Source: Verrucomicrobiota bacterium (GTDB taxonomy: Bacteria > Verrucomicrobiota > Verrucomicrobiia > Limisphaerales > UBA11358). From it: 8,986 nt of DNA. Location of the stretch: the NCBI GenBank assembly GCA_021323835.1, contig JAJPKI010000077.1:1-8986 (forward strand). The letters are read 5' to 3'. The notes under the pieces are model-generated. The model saw only the letters and a program-made list of their open reading frames with translations. It was not told the origin of the DNA and ran no database searches. Below are positions 1-6,176 of this stretch, one piece after another (positions within the stretch are counted from its first letter, which is position 1; every line of letters starts with the position of its first letter). The position numbers were made by a program, and so were the translations under genes.

Positions 1-78
1 CGGAAAGTCCATCGCCTCGTGTTTCAATCCGTAAATCTCCAGCCGGATTGCGGTGAAACGAAATGGGTAGATATTTAA
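1..78 (+). CDS. Possible 3' end of an unidentified gene, cut by the window edge
   Basis: Frame 1 is open from the window edge to a TAA at 76-78 and would encode about 25 C-terminal residues ending KWVDI. G+C by codon position follows the order first > third > second, as is common in real genes, but the stretch is very short. Its TAA overlaps the TAA of the convergent minus-strand DUF4272 gene within the palindrome TTAA at 75-78. The minus strand also has an open frame here, but it is interrupted by TGA before a good start. The product cannot be recognised, and the stretch could be noncoding. Confidence 0.25.
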   Translation, partial: RKVHRLVFQSVNLQPDCGETKWVDI

Positions 79-797
79 GTGTCAGTTGTCACTTCGTAGA
101 AATCTTCGGAAGCATACCCAATCAACCAATTTGATGCCCGATGCCTTTCTTGTGTAATGCTGCCAAGACCTCTCCAAATATTTTCCGGCGCCTTGAATAA
201 AGGTTGCCCTTCAATTTGAATATCTTTTTCACTCAATTTCAAACCATGTCGAAGGACAGGATCGCCCCAGGCTTTTTTTGCCAAAGATTCAAAATCGTAA
301 GGACGCCGGTTCAGTGAAAAATCTCTTATTCTCCAATGCACATTAAAAATAAATTCGTTGTATTCTTTTAGTTCGCCTGTCGAACGCAAAGATGGCTTTG
401 CCAAAACCGTTTCTGATTCAGGCAGGAGAAAGCCCAACGCCTTCGCGGTCTCATACGGATCACATTGGATGTCGAAAACCGGTAACTCTGCATAACCAAG
501 CGCCCATGCGAGAATTACCAATCCTTCGGATAGCCATGAAGCATTGATGCGGTCGCGTTCTGGCAAGTGGCCAAAGTCGGTAGAGATGACTCTGCGTTCC
601 CAATCACTTAATTCATTGTCTAAACCCAAAGCGTAAAGCCAGCCGTTAGCTTTTTTGGCGAGGTCACTTGCTCCTGATGCGTTTGTTTTTTCATCGTCGA
701 TCAACCCGCGACACGAAATCGTTGCCAAAATAATCGCTCTTCGAGCTACTTTTGATGCATTTGGCGGCGGTGGGTCTTGATATTCCGCATCGGCCAT
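75..797 (-). CDS. DUF4272 domain-containing protein
   Basis: A protein of 240 residues, predicted soluble, with no signal peptide or obvious membrane segment. It looks like the DUF4272 family, whose function is unknown. The recognisable parts are a central SWLSEGLVILAWALGY segment (residues 87-102), an NVHWRIRD segment (152-159), an ERHRASNWL segment (217-225) and a C-terminus ending EVTTDT. All resemble conserved blocks of this family as I recall them. The frame is open 13 codons further upstream, but that extension runs inside ffh, is rich in Gly and Cys and has no family resemblance. I therefore chose the ATG at 797, preceded by GAAGG. The gene starts 7 bases after the ffh stop, so it is probably co-transcribed with ffh. 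It is AT-richer than ffh (22 G+C in the 60 bases 301-360, against 36 in 1921-1980), hinting at later acquisition. No functional link to protein targeting is evident. Confidence 0.82.
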   Translation of the reverse strand: MADAEYQDPPPPNASKVARRAIILATISCRGLIDDEKTNASGASDLAKKANGWLYALGLDNELSDWERRVISTDFGHLPERDRINASWLSEGLVILAWALGYAELPVFDIQCDPYETAKALGFLLPESETVLAKPSLRSTGELKEYNEFIFNVHWRIRDFSLNRRPYDFESLAKKAWGDPVLRHGLKLSEKDIQIEGQPLFKAPENIWRGLGSITQERHRASNWLIGYASEDFYEVTTDT

Positions 798-804
798 AAA
801 CAAA

Positions 805-2148
805 TTACCTTCGCAACATCCCCGGCAACCCCCCACCCATCTTCGCCATCATCTTTTGCATCTTGCCCATCTTCTTCATCATCGTCTGCATCTGGAAAAA
901 TTTGTTCAGCATCGTGTTCAATTCCGTCACGCTCACGCCGCTGCCCGCGGCGATGCGACGACGGCGGCTCGCGTTGAGCAGCACCGGATTTTTGCGCTCC
1001 TTCGGCGTCATCGAGCAGACCATGCCTTCCATGCGCTTGAATTCTTTTTCCTGCTTGCCGATGTCCACCTGCTTCAACGCTTCCGCGCCGCCGGGCAGCA
1101 TCTTCATCACGCTCTCCAGCGAGCCGAGCTTTTTCATCGCGCGCAATTGCTCCAGAAAATCTTCGAGTGTGAACTCGCCCTTGCGCATTTTTTCTTCCAG
1201 CTTGCGCGCTTCGTCTTCACTCACGGCTTCAGCCGCTTTTTCAACAAGACTGACGACGTCGCCCATTCCCAAAATCCGCGAAGCCATGCGTTCGGGATGA
1301 AACGGCTCGAACTCGTCCAGTTTCTCGCCAACGCCCGCGAATTTAATCGGCTTGCCGGTCACGGATTTAAAACTCAAGGCCACGCCACCACGCGCGTCGC
1401 CGTCGAGCTTGGTGAGAATGGAGCCGGTGATATTCAGCGCCGAATCAAAATGCGTGGCGACGTTGACGGCTTCCTGTCCGGTCGCCGCGTCGAGCACGAG
1501 CAAAATTTCCTGCGGCTTGACGAGATCGCGCAGGCGAACCAATTCCTGCACGAGCGGTTCGTCAATTTGCAAACGACCTGCGGTATCGAAAATCAAAATG
1601 TTACGGGAATTTTTCTGCGCGAAATCCATCGCCTCGCGCGCGATGCGCAAAACATCCGTCTCGCCGCGTTTTACGAAAACGGGAATCTCAATTTGTTTGC
1701 CGAGCGTTTCCAATTGGTCCATCGCCGCCGGACGATAAACGTCTGCCGCGACGAGCAACGGCTGGCGGCCTTGTTTTTGCAACAGTCGCGCGAGTTTCCC
1801 GCTCGACGTCGTTTTGCCCGAGCCGTGCAAACCGACCATGAGAATGGAAGTTGGATTTCCGTCGAGCTTGAGCGCGGCATTTTGGGAGCCGAGCAAATCC
1901 ACAAGTTCGTCGTGGATGATTTTGACGATTTGTTGTCCGGGCTGGACGCTGGCGACGACTTCCGCGCCGAGCGATTTGGTTTTGACACGCTCGATGAAAT
2001 CACGCGCGACCTTGAAATTCACGTCGGCTTCGAGCAACGCCATGCGCACTTCGCGCAATGCATCGCCGACATTGCTCTCGGAAATTTTCCCGAGGCCGCG
2101 CAGATTGCGGAAGGCGTTTTGTAATTTGCCGCTTAACGAATCGAACAT
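805..2148 (-). CDS. ffh: Signal recognition particle protein Ffh (SRP54 homologue)
   Basis: GTPase of 447 residues, a normal family length. It binds signal sequences of nascent membrane and exported proteins, pairs with 4.5S RNA and docks on FtsY at the membrane. The N domain is residues 1-90, including the ALLEADVNF helix-loop. The G domain follows, with P-loop GLHGSGKTT (106-114), DVYRPAAMDQ (136-145), DTAGR (188-192), TKLDGDARGG (246-255) and the closing AGVGEKLDEFEPFHPERM (271-288). The methionine-rich M domain runs from about 300 to the end. It carries the RNA-binding segment SRRRRIAAGSG (394-404) and the flexible Met-rich tail MQTMMKKMGKMQKMMAKMGG. P-loop position 3 is His, where many homologues have Gln. 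The ATG at 2148 gives the canonical MFDSLSGKLQ start. The Shine-Dalgarno is weak, and an out-of-frame ATG lies 8 bases upstream. DUF4272 follows immediately. The 4.5S RNA gene is not visible in this window. Confidence 0.98.
   Translation of the reverse strand: MFDSLSGKLQNAFRNLRGLGKISESNVGDALREVRMALLEADVNFKVARDFIERVKTKSLGAEVVASVQPGQQIVKIIHDELVDLLGSQNAALKLDGNPTSILMVGLHGSGKTTSSGKLARLLQKQGRQPLLVAADVYRPAAMDQLETLGKQIEIPVFVKRGETDVLRIAREAMDFAQKNSRNILIFDTAGRLQIDEPLVQELVRLRDLVKPQEILLVLDAATGQEAVNVATHFDSALNITGSILTKLDGDARGGVALSFKSVTGKPIKFAGVGEKLDEFEPFHPERMASRILGMGDVVSLVEKAAEAVSEDEARKLEEKMRKGEFTLEDFLEQLRAMKKLGSLESVMKMLPGGAEALKQVDIGKQEKEFKRMEGMVCSMTPKERKNPVLLNASRRRRIAAGSGVSVTELNTMLNKFFQMQTMMKKMGKMQKMMAKMGGGLPGMLRR
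808..812 (-). promoter_or_regulatory. Ribosome binding site deciding the DUF4272 start
   Basis: Read on the minus strand, this is GAAGG, ten bases before the ATG at 797 and directly abutting the TAA stop of ffh. It supports the internal ATG over the upstream in-frame start within ffh. Ribosomes terminating on ffh would be released next to this site, which would favour coupled translation. Confidence 0.5.
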
Positions 2149-2191
2149 TTTTTCATTTTACCGCAATTGGATGAAGACGCAGCGAAAATTT

Positions 2192-2226
2192 TTGAACTTG
2201 AGCGAAAGCAATTCGTGTGGCTTATT
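2192..2226 (+). promoter_or_regulatory. Possible promoter of the tRNA-Tyr gene
   Basis: A tandem TTGAAC TTGAGC at 2192-2203 could serve as a -35 element. TTGAGC is followed by a 17-base spacer and CTTATT at 2221-2226, a poor -10 match. The region before the tRNA (GCGGCTCGCGG) is GC-rich, like the discriminator of stringently controlled stable-RNA promoters. The position about 16 bases before the tRNA 5' end is reasonable. This is weak motif evidence only. Confidence 0.25.
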
Positions 2227-2241
2227 GTGCGGCTCGCGGTT

Positions 2242-2327
2242 GGTAGGTTACCCAAGTGGCCAACGGGGGCAGACTGTAAATCTGCTGGCTTACGCCTTCA
2301 ATGGTTCGAATCCATTACCTACCACCA
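2242..2327 (+). tRNA. tRNA-Tyr, anticodon GTA
   Basis: A complete class II (long variable arm) cloverleaf. The acceptor stem GGTAGGT (2242-2248) pairs perfectly with ACCTACC (2317-2323), followed by discriminator A and an encoded CCA (2325-2327). The anticodon stem GCAGA/TCTGC (2269-2273 with 2281-2285) encloses the loop CTGTAAA, placing anticodon GTA at 2276-2278. The T arm AATGG/CCATT encloses TTCGAAT. The variable arm at 2286-2299 forms a short GGC/GCC stem. Bacterial tRNA-Tyr is normally of the long-variable-arm type, which agrees. The gene is divergent from ffh and convergent with the OsmC gene, whose stop is 26 bases beyond the CCA. I saw no clear terminator between them. Confidence 0.97.
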
Positions 2328-2353
2328 CTCGTCTTTACGGAAAGCGCGGTAAA

Positions 2354-2779
2354 TTATCCTTCAACTTTCACATCCATTGTGATTTTTGCGTTGAGCAGTC
2401 GCGAAATCGGACAACCGGCTTTCGCCGTGTTCGCAATTTCCAAAACTTTATTTTTGTCCGCGCCGGGCACTATGGCAGTCACGTCCAAATGCGATTCCGT
2501 CACGGTCGGACCCGTCGGCAGCATTTCCAACGTGACCGTCGCCGTGGCAGAAATGCTTTCCGGTTTTAAACCAACTTTTCCTAGTTCAGATGAAAATGCC
2601 ATTGCGAAACAACCCGCGTGTGCCGCCGCAATCAATTCTTCGGGATTTGTGCCGACGCCATTTTCGAATCGTGTGCTGAAAGAATATTGCGTGTCCTTGA
2701 GCACGCCGCTGTCGGTGGAAATGTTTCCTTTGCCGCCTTTCAAATCGCCGCGCCAAACTGCCGATGCTTTTCGTTTCAT
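2354..2779 (-). CDS. OsmC-type peroxiredoxin (organic hydroperoxide reductase)
   Basis: A cytoplasmic protein of 141 residues, the usual length for the OsmC/Ohr superfamily, which reduces organic and hydrogen peroxides through two reactive cysteines. It resembles E. coli OsmC along its whole length. The N-terminal WRGDLKGGKGNISTDSGVL (9-27) and GTNPEELIAAAHAGCF (43-58) match closely. The peroxidatic Cys57 lies in HAGCF, and the resolving Cys123 in AKAGCPIS. Conserved Arg37 and Glu48 are also present. The OsmC branch is favoured over Ohr because of the TNPEELIAAAHA and AGCPIS signatures. The ATG at 2779 has a good AAGGA just upstream. The gene lies 55 bases downstream of the cupin gene on the same strand, with an almost identical GAAAGGAATT leader, so the two probably form an operon for handling oxidative or electrophilic stress. 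Confidence 0.94.
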   Translation of the reverse strand: MKRKASAVWRGDLKGGKGNISTDSGVLKDTQYSFSTRFENGVGTNPEELIAAAHAGCFAMAFSSELGKVGLKPESISATATVTLEMLPTGPTVTESHLDVTAIVPGADKNKVLEIANTAKAGCPISRLLNAKITMDVKVEG

Positions 2780-2834
2780 AAATTCCTTTCGTTGCCGAGA
2801 ACACTAACGCCGATGCGCGACAATCTCAAGCTGT

Positions 2835-3230
2835 TCAACCGCGATACTGCTCGTCACTGACTTTTTCCATCCAGTCCACCGCTTTGCCGTCGAGTTGTTC
2901 CTGAATGGCGATGTGCGTCATCGCCGTGGTCGGCGACGCGCCGTGCCAATGCTTTTCTCCCGGCGCAAATTGAATCACATCGCCCGGACGGATTTCTTCA
3001 ACCGGACCGCCTTCACGTTGCGCACATCCGCAACCGGCAATCACGATGAGCGTCTGGCCGAGCGGATGCGTGTGCCACGCCGTTCGCGCGCCCGGCTCGA
3101 ACGTGACGCTCGCGCCGACTGCGCGCGCCGGTTCTTTGGATTGAAACAGAGGGTCAATGCGCACCGTTCCGGTGAACCAATCCGCCGGACCTTTGCCGGA
3201 AGGCTGTGAACCGCTTCGTTTGATTTCCAT
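2835..3230 (-). CDS. Cupin metalloprotein, hydroxynitrile-lyase (GtHNL) type
   Basis: A single-domain cupin of 131 residues, cytoplasmic, with no signal peptide. It closely resembles the small manganese-dependent (R)-hydroxynitrile lyase described from Granulicella tundricola, from memory of that sequence. The metal ligands of that enzyme fall at the same numbers here: His53 and His55 in TAWHTHPLGQT, Gln59, and His94. The catalytic His96 is present in EKHWHG. Ala40, Val42 and Gln110, known specificity positions, also match. The second cupin motif begins around RPGDVIQFAPGEKHWH (81-96). The C-terminus DGKAVDWMEKVSDEQY is typical of this subgroup. The ATG at 3230 is preceded by AAGGA at 7 bases. 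The gene heads a likely operon with the OsmC peroxidase. Cyanohydrin cleavage shows what the family can catalyse in vitro. The physiological substrate is unknown, and a detoxification role is inferred from the neighbour. Confidence 0.9.
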   Translation of the reverse strand: MEIKRSGSQPSGKGPADWFTGTVRIDPLFQSKEPARAVGASVTFEPGARTAWHTHPLGQTLIVIAGCGCAQREGGPVEEIRPGDVIQFAPGEKHWHGASPTTAMTHIAIQEQLDGKAVDWMEKVSDEQYRG

Positions 3231-3279
3231 ATTTAATTCCTTTCACAATTCATCTTACAACTTTCGGTGCATGGGCTGG

Positions 3280-3324
3280 AATAAAATTTCGTTCACGTTC
3301 AAAATTTTGCCCACGAATTTTATT
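3280..3324. repeat. Inverted repeat in the divergent cupin/NAGLU intergenic region
   Basis: AATAAAATTTCGT at 3280-3292 is the inverse complement of ACGAATTTTATT at 3313-3324 apart from one extra T. The 20-base spacer contains a perfect palindrome CAAAATTTTG (3300-3309). It lies between two divergent genes and could be an operator or a DNA structure. The AT-richness raises the odds of chance pairing. Confidence 0.4.
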
Positions 3325-3334
3325 TCATCGCCAT

Positions 3335-3364
3335 TTGATTGCTGATTGTTCCAAAATCTACAAG
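3335..3364 (+). promoter_or_regulatory. Possible promoter of the NAGLU gene
   Basis: TTGATT (3335-3340), an 18-base spacer and TACAAG (3359-3364) make a plausible vegetative promoter. Transcription would start about 15 bases before the ATG at 3386. There is no recognisable Shine-Dalgarno in that short leader, so leaderless or weak-SD initiation is likely. This is motif evidence only. Confidence 0.25.
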
Positions 3365-3385
3365 CATTAAGCCTTAAAATTCGTT

Positions 3386-5689
3386 ATGAGCACCGGCAAG
3401 CTTATCGTTCTTTTTATTTCACTGTTACTACCCGGCTTTTTAATGGCGGCTGAACCGTTGACGGCAACGCCGGCAGTGACCGGGCGAGCTTTAGTCGAAC
3501 GTCTGCTTCCAAAACAAGCTTCACAATTCGTCGTTGAAATCATTCCGCCGGCGACAAATGGATTGGACGTTTTCGAGATTGAAAGTCGCAGTAATAAAAT
3601 TGTTCTTCGTGGCAACAATGGCGTCGCTATCGCATCGGCGTTGAATTGGTATTTGAAATATGATTGCCACTGTGAAGTTTCGTGGTGCGGCGACAATTTG
3701 GATTTGCCAAATCCATTGCCGGTCGTGAAAGAAAAAGTTCGGCGCGAAACGCCTTACGAGCACCGCGTTTATTTGAATTATTGCACGTTCAGTTACACCG
3801 CGGCGTGGTGGGATTGGCCGCGATGGGAGCGCGAGATTGATTGGATGGCGCTGCACGGAATCAACATGCCGCTGGCCATCACCGGACAGGAAGCCGTTTG
3901 GCAGGCGACACTGCGCAAATTCAAAATGAGCGACGATGAGATTCGCCAATTTCTTTGCGGGCCGGGATTTTTTGCGTGGCAATGGATGGCGAATCTCGAA
4001 GGCTGGGGCGGGCCGCTGCCGCAAAGCTGGATTAACAGTCATGCCGAACTGGAAAAGAAAATTCTTCAGCGCGAACGCGAATTGGGCATGACGCCCATCC
4101 TGCAAGGCTTCACCGGATTTGTTCCGCTGGCGCTTTGCGAAAAATTTCCCGACGCGCGCATTCAACAAAAACCGAATTGGTGCCGCGTGTTTCCGGGCAC
4201 GGCGCAACTCGACCCGCTCGACCCGTTGTTTCCAGAAATCGGAAAAACATTTATCGAAGAGCAGACCAAACTTTTCGGCACCGACCATTGGTATGCCGCC
4301 GATCCGTTTCACGAAAGCAAACCGCCGAGCGACGCGACAAATTATTTGCCCGCCGTCGCCAAGGAAATTCTTGAAACGATGGAATCCGCCGACCCGCAGG
4401 CGAAAATTGCGATGCAAACGTGGTCCATGCGCGAGCCGATTGTGACGGCAATTCCCGACGACCGCATTTTGATGCTCGATTTGACGTCGGGAAAATGGAA
4501 AGGCAGCGACGCATTTTGGGGACGGCCGTGGGTGTCCGGCATTTTACACAATTACGGCGGACGAAATTTTCTCGGCGGCAACGTGCCGCAATATTTGACG
4601 AGCGCGCCGTCGCTGCTGAACAATTCAAAGGCAGGCAAACTCACCGGCATCGGATTTTTTCCTGAAGCCATCATCCAAAACCCAATTGTTTATGAAGCCG
4701 GCAGCGAAATTGCGTGGTGGCAAACCAAGCCGGTCGTCACGAATTGGTTTCACGATTACGTTTTGGCGCGTTACGGGACAAATAATCCTGATGCCAACGC
4801 TGCGTGGGAAATTTTGCGCAAATCGGTTTATGGCCGCGAGGCGGAAAGCGGTTCAATGGAGTCGCCGATTTGTGCGCGACCGGCGTTAAAATTCGAACGC
4901 GCTGCGCCGAATGCAAAATTTCCCCGCCATTACAATCCGCAAGACCTGTGGAATGCATGGACAAACCTGGACGCCGCTGCTTCCGCGCTCGGCAACAAGG
5001 ACACTTATCAATTCGATTTGGTTGACCTCGCGCGTCAGTGTCTCGTTGACCTTTCCGTCCCGTTTCAACACGACATTGCCGTCGCTTACGAAAAGACCAA
5101 TGCCATCGCATTTGCGGAATCGTCGCAGCGATTTTTGGATTTGGCGAACGACCTCGACACACTGCTCGGCACGCGCAAGGAATTTTTGCTTGGCGCATGG
5201 CTCGAAGACGCAAAGCGTTGGGGCACGACCGAAACCGAGCGCCGCCAATACGAGCGCAATGCGCGTTTGCTCGTCACCGTTTGGGGTCTGTCCACGAATA
5301 ACGAAGCGATTCTGTTCGATTACTCAAATCGCCAATGGTCGGGATTGATTCGCGGTTACTACGCACAGCGCTGGGGAAAATTTCTCGATTATCTTGCCGC
5401 GCATTTGTCAGCGACAAATCGGCTCGATGATGGAAAGATTTACACTTCCTACGGCCGTCCCGGCGACGATGTCTCGCCATTTTACCACGAGCTTTCGCAA
5501 TGGGAACAGGACTGGTGCAATGGCACGGAAAATTATCCGTCACAACCGCAAGGCGACTCCGTGAAGATTGCGCACGCGTTGTTGCAGAAATGGCAGCCGC
5601 TCGAAGCCGATGCGTTTCGCCATTACAACATTCAAGCCGCCGAACAACAACCGTCCGACAAAATTGCGCCGGAGGAAACGCAAGAATGA
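3386..5689 (+). CDS. Secreted alpha-N-acetylglucosaminidase, GH89 (NAGLU family)
   Basis: A protein of 767 residues, close to human NAGLU in length. The family removes terminal alpha-linked N-acetylglucosamine, for example from heparan-type glycans or GlcNAc-alpha-1,4-Gal mucin caps. Residues 1-22 look like a signal peptide (Lys5, hydrophobic LIVLFISLLLPGFLM, cut near AA/EP), so export is expected. An N-terminal alpha/beta domain covers about 30-115. The catalytic TIM barrel covers about 125-455, with YLNYCTFSYT (129-138), WWDWPRWEREIDWMALHGIN (141-160) and MPLAITGQE. The C-terminal helical domain covers about 465-745, including FDYSNRQWSGLIRGYY. The two catalytic glutamates are Glu310 in ADPFHE and Glu427 in GFFPEAI, corresponding to Glu316 and Glu446 of human NAGLU. 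A short polar tail (EQQPSDKIAPEETQE) follows. No sulfatase, transporter or second glycosidase lies beside it. The reading frame is intact. Confidence 0.95.
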   Translation: MSTGKLIVLFISLLLPGFLMAAEPLTATPAVTGRALVERLLPKQASQFVVEIIPPATNGLDVFEIESRSNKIVLRGNNGVAIASALNWYLKYDCHCEVSWCGDNLDLPNPLPVVKEKVRRETPYEHRVYLNYCTFSYTAAWWDWPRWEREIDWMALHGINMPLAITGQEAVWQATLRKFKMSDDEIRQFLCGPGFFAWQWMANLEGWGGPLPQSWINSHAELEKKILQRERELGMTPILQGFTGFVPLALCEKFPDARIQQKPNWCRVFPGTAQLDPLDPLFPEIGKTFIEEQTKLFGTDHWYAADPFHESKPPSDATNYLPAVAKEILETMESADPQAKIAMQTWSMREPIVTAIPDDRILMLDLTSGKWKGSDAFWGRPWVSGILHNYGGRNFLGGNVPQYLTSAPSLLNNSKAGKLTGIGFFPEAIIQNPIVYEAGSEIAWWQTKPVVTNWFHDYVLARYGTNNPDANAAWEILRKSVYGREAESGSMESPICARPALKFERAAPNAKFPRHYNPQDLWNAWTNLDAAASALGNKDTYQFDLVDLARQCLVDLSVPFQHDIAVAYEKTNAIAFAESSQRFLDLANDLDTLLGTRKEFLLGAWLEDAKRWGTTETERRQYERNARLLVTVWGLSTNNEAILFDYSNRQWSGLIRGYYAQRWGKFLDYLAAHLSATNRLDDGKIYTSYGRPGDDVSPFYHELSQWEQDWCNGTENYPSQPQGDSVKIAHALLQKWQPLEADAFRHYNIQAAEQQPSDKIAPEETQE

Positions 5690-5705
5690 TGTCTCACACT
5701 GCCGG

Positions 5706-6026
5706 TCAATCAATTCTTAAGCCGGCGATTTTGCCGCCTCGGATGGTGAAGCAGAAATCCAACGAGACCGGGCTGCCGGGGAAATTGCCGGCAAGCGTGG
5801 CGGTGAGAACGGCCTCCTGGTCGCGTTCAACAATGCCGGTGGGAGCAATGGTGTATTGATATTTTTTGAAACTGTTGTCGCACCATTCCTTGATTGCGGT
5901 CAGGCCGGTCATCTGCTGGCCTTCGTCATGCACCACGGCATCGTCGGTGAAACAGGCCACGACGGCGTCGGTGTCGCGGTCATTTTTCGCCTTCACATAG
6001 GCGGAAATGATTGAAGGGATTTTCAT
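5706..6026 (-). CDS. NTF2/SnoaL-like small domain protein
   Basis: A protein of 106 residues with the cone-shaped NTF2-like (SnoaL) pattern. It has an N-terminal helix SIISAYVKAKNDRDTDAVVACFTDDAVVHDEG, whose key residues are the DxD and FTDDAVV turns. GLTAIKEWCDNSF follows, then strands ending in GNFPGSPVSLDFCF and IRGGKIAGLRID. The fold is used for polyketide cyclases, isomerases and small-molecule binders. Nothing here identifies a substrate. I chose the ATG at 6026 because the domain begins there. The open frame extends to an ATG at 6068 and a TTG at 6083, but those residues show no family resemblance, and no start has a good Shine-Dalgarno. It converges on the NAGLU gene, leaving 16 bases between the stops. 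It lies about 150 bases downstream of the nucleotidyltransferase gene, and its higher G+C suggests it is not part of that unit. Confidence 0.85.
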   Translation of the reverse strand: MKIPSIISAYVKAKNDRDTDAVVACFTDDAVVHDEGQQMTGLTAIKEWCDNSFKKYQYTIAPTGIVERDQEAVLTATLAGNFPGSPVSLDFCFTIRGGKIAGLRID

Positions 6027-6077
6027 GGTTTGAAGGCGTGTGGCCGTTGGTTTTTCGTTCGTGTGCATAGCATAACA

Positions 6078-6124
6078 CACCAAAGTTGGTGCGCCAGTAT
6101 CTGGCTGGATTGTTGGCTTGCCAA
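6078..6124. repeat. Cluster of three short inverted repeats
   Basis: Three perfect hairpin-forming units lie in 47 bases between the nucleotidyltransferase gene and the NTF2-like gene. They are CACCAA-AG-TTGGTG (6078-6091), GCCAG-TAT-CTGGC (6093-6105) and TTGGC-TT-GCCAA (6113-6124). The loops are only 2-3 bases, so two of them act better as double-stranded binding sites than as RNA hairpins. No T-run follows on either strand, so a classical intrinsic terminator is not supported. Confidence 0.4.
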
Positions 6125-6176
6125 TGGACGGATGCAGATTGCGAAAAAATTCGGGCTGGAATTCCTGCCTTCTTGA

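Noticed and set aside
798..836. N-terminal extension of the DUF4272 protein by 13 residues
   Set aside because: It overlaps the conserved end of ffh, has no family similarity, and a better ribosome site precedes the ATG at 797.
856..2124. A 422-codon open frame on the plus strand opposite ffh
   Set aside because: It lies wholly antisense to a certain ffh gene. Its product is rich in His, Arg, Ala and Phe, as expected from the complement of ffh codons, with no recognisable domain.
2133..2156. Seven-codon upstream frame overlapping the ffh start (ATG at 2156)
   Set aside because: It is very short, has no ribosome site of its own, and is easily explained by chance in an A-rich leader.
2305..2327. 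tRNA-Tyr 3' end as an integration (att) site
   Set aside because: I found no second copy of this segment and no integrase gene in the window.
2328..2353. Terminator between tRNA-Tyr and the OsmC gene
   Set aside because: No stable hairpin with a T-run could be drawn in these 26 bases on either strand.
1814..2569. A 251-codon plus-strand frame spanning ffh, tRNA-Tyr and part of the OsmC gene
   Set aside because: It crosses a tRNA and two well-supported genes, and the sequence resembles no protein family.
3521..4417. A 298-codon minus-strand frame inside the NAGLU gene
   Set aside because: It is antisense to an intact GH89 gene, and its Arg- and Phe-rich composition is that of a shadow frame.
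6027..6083. Longer NTF2-like protein starting at ATG 6068 or TTG 6083
   Set aside because: The extra residues are outside the domain and lack a ribosome site. The start at 6026 fits the family length.
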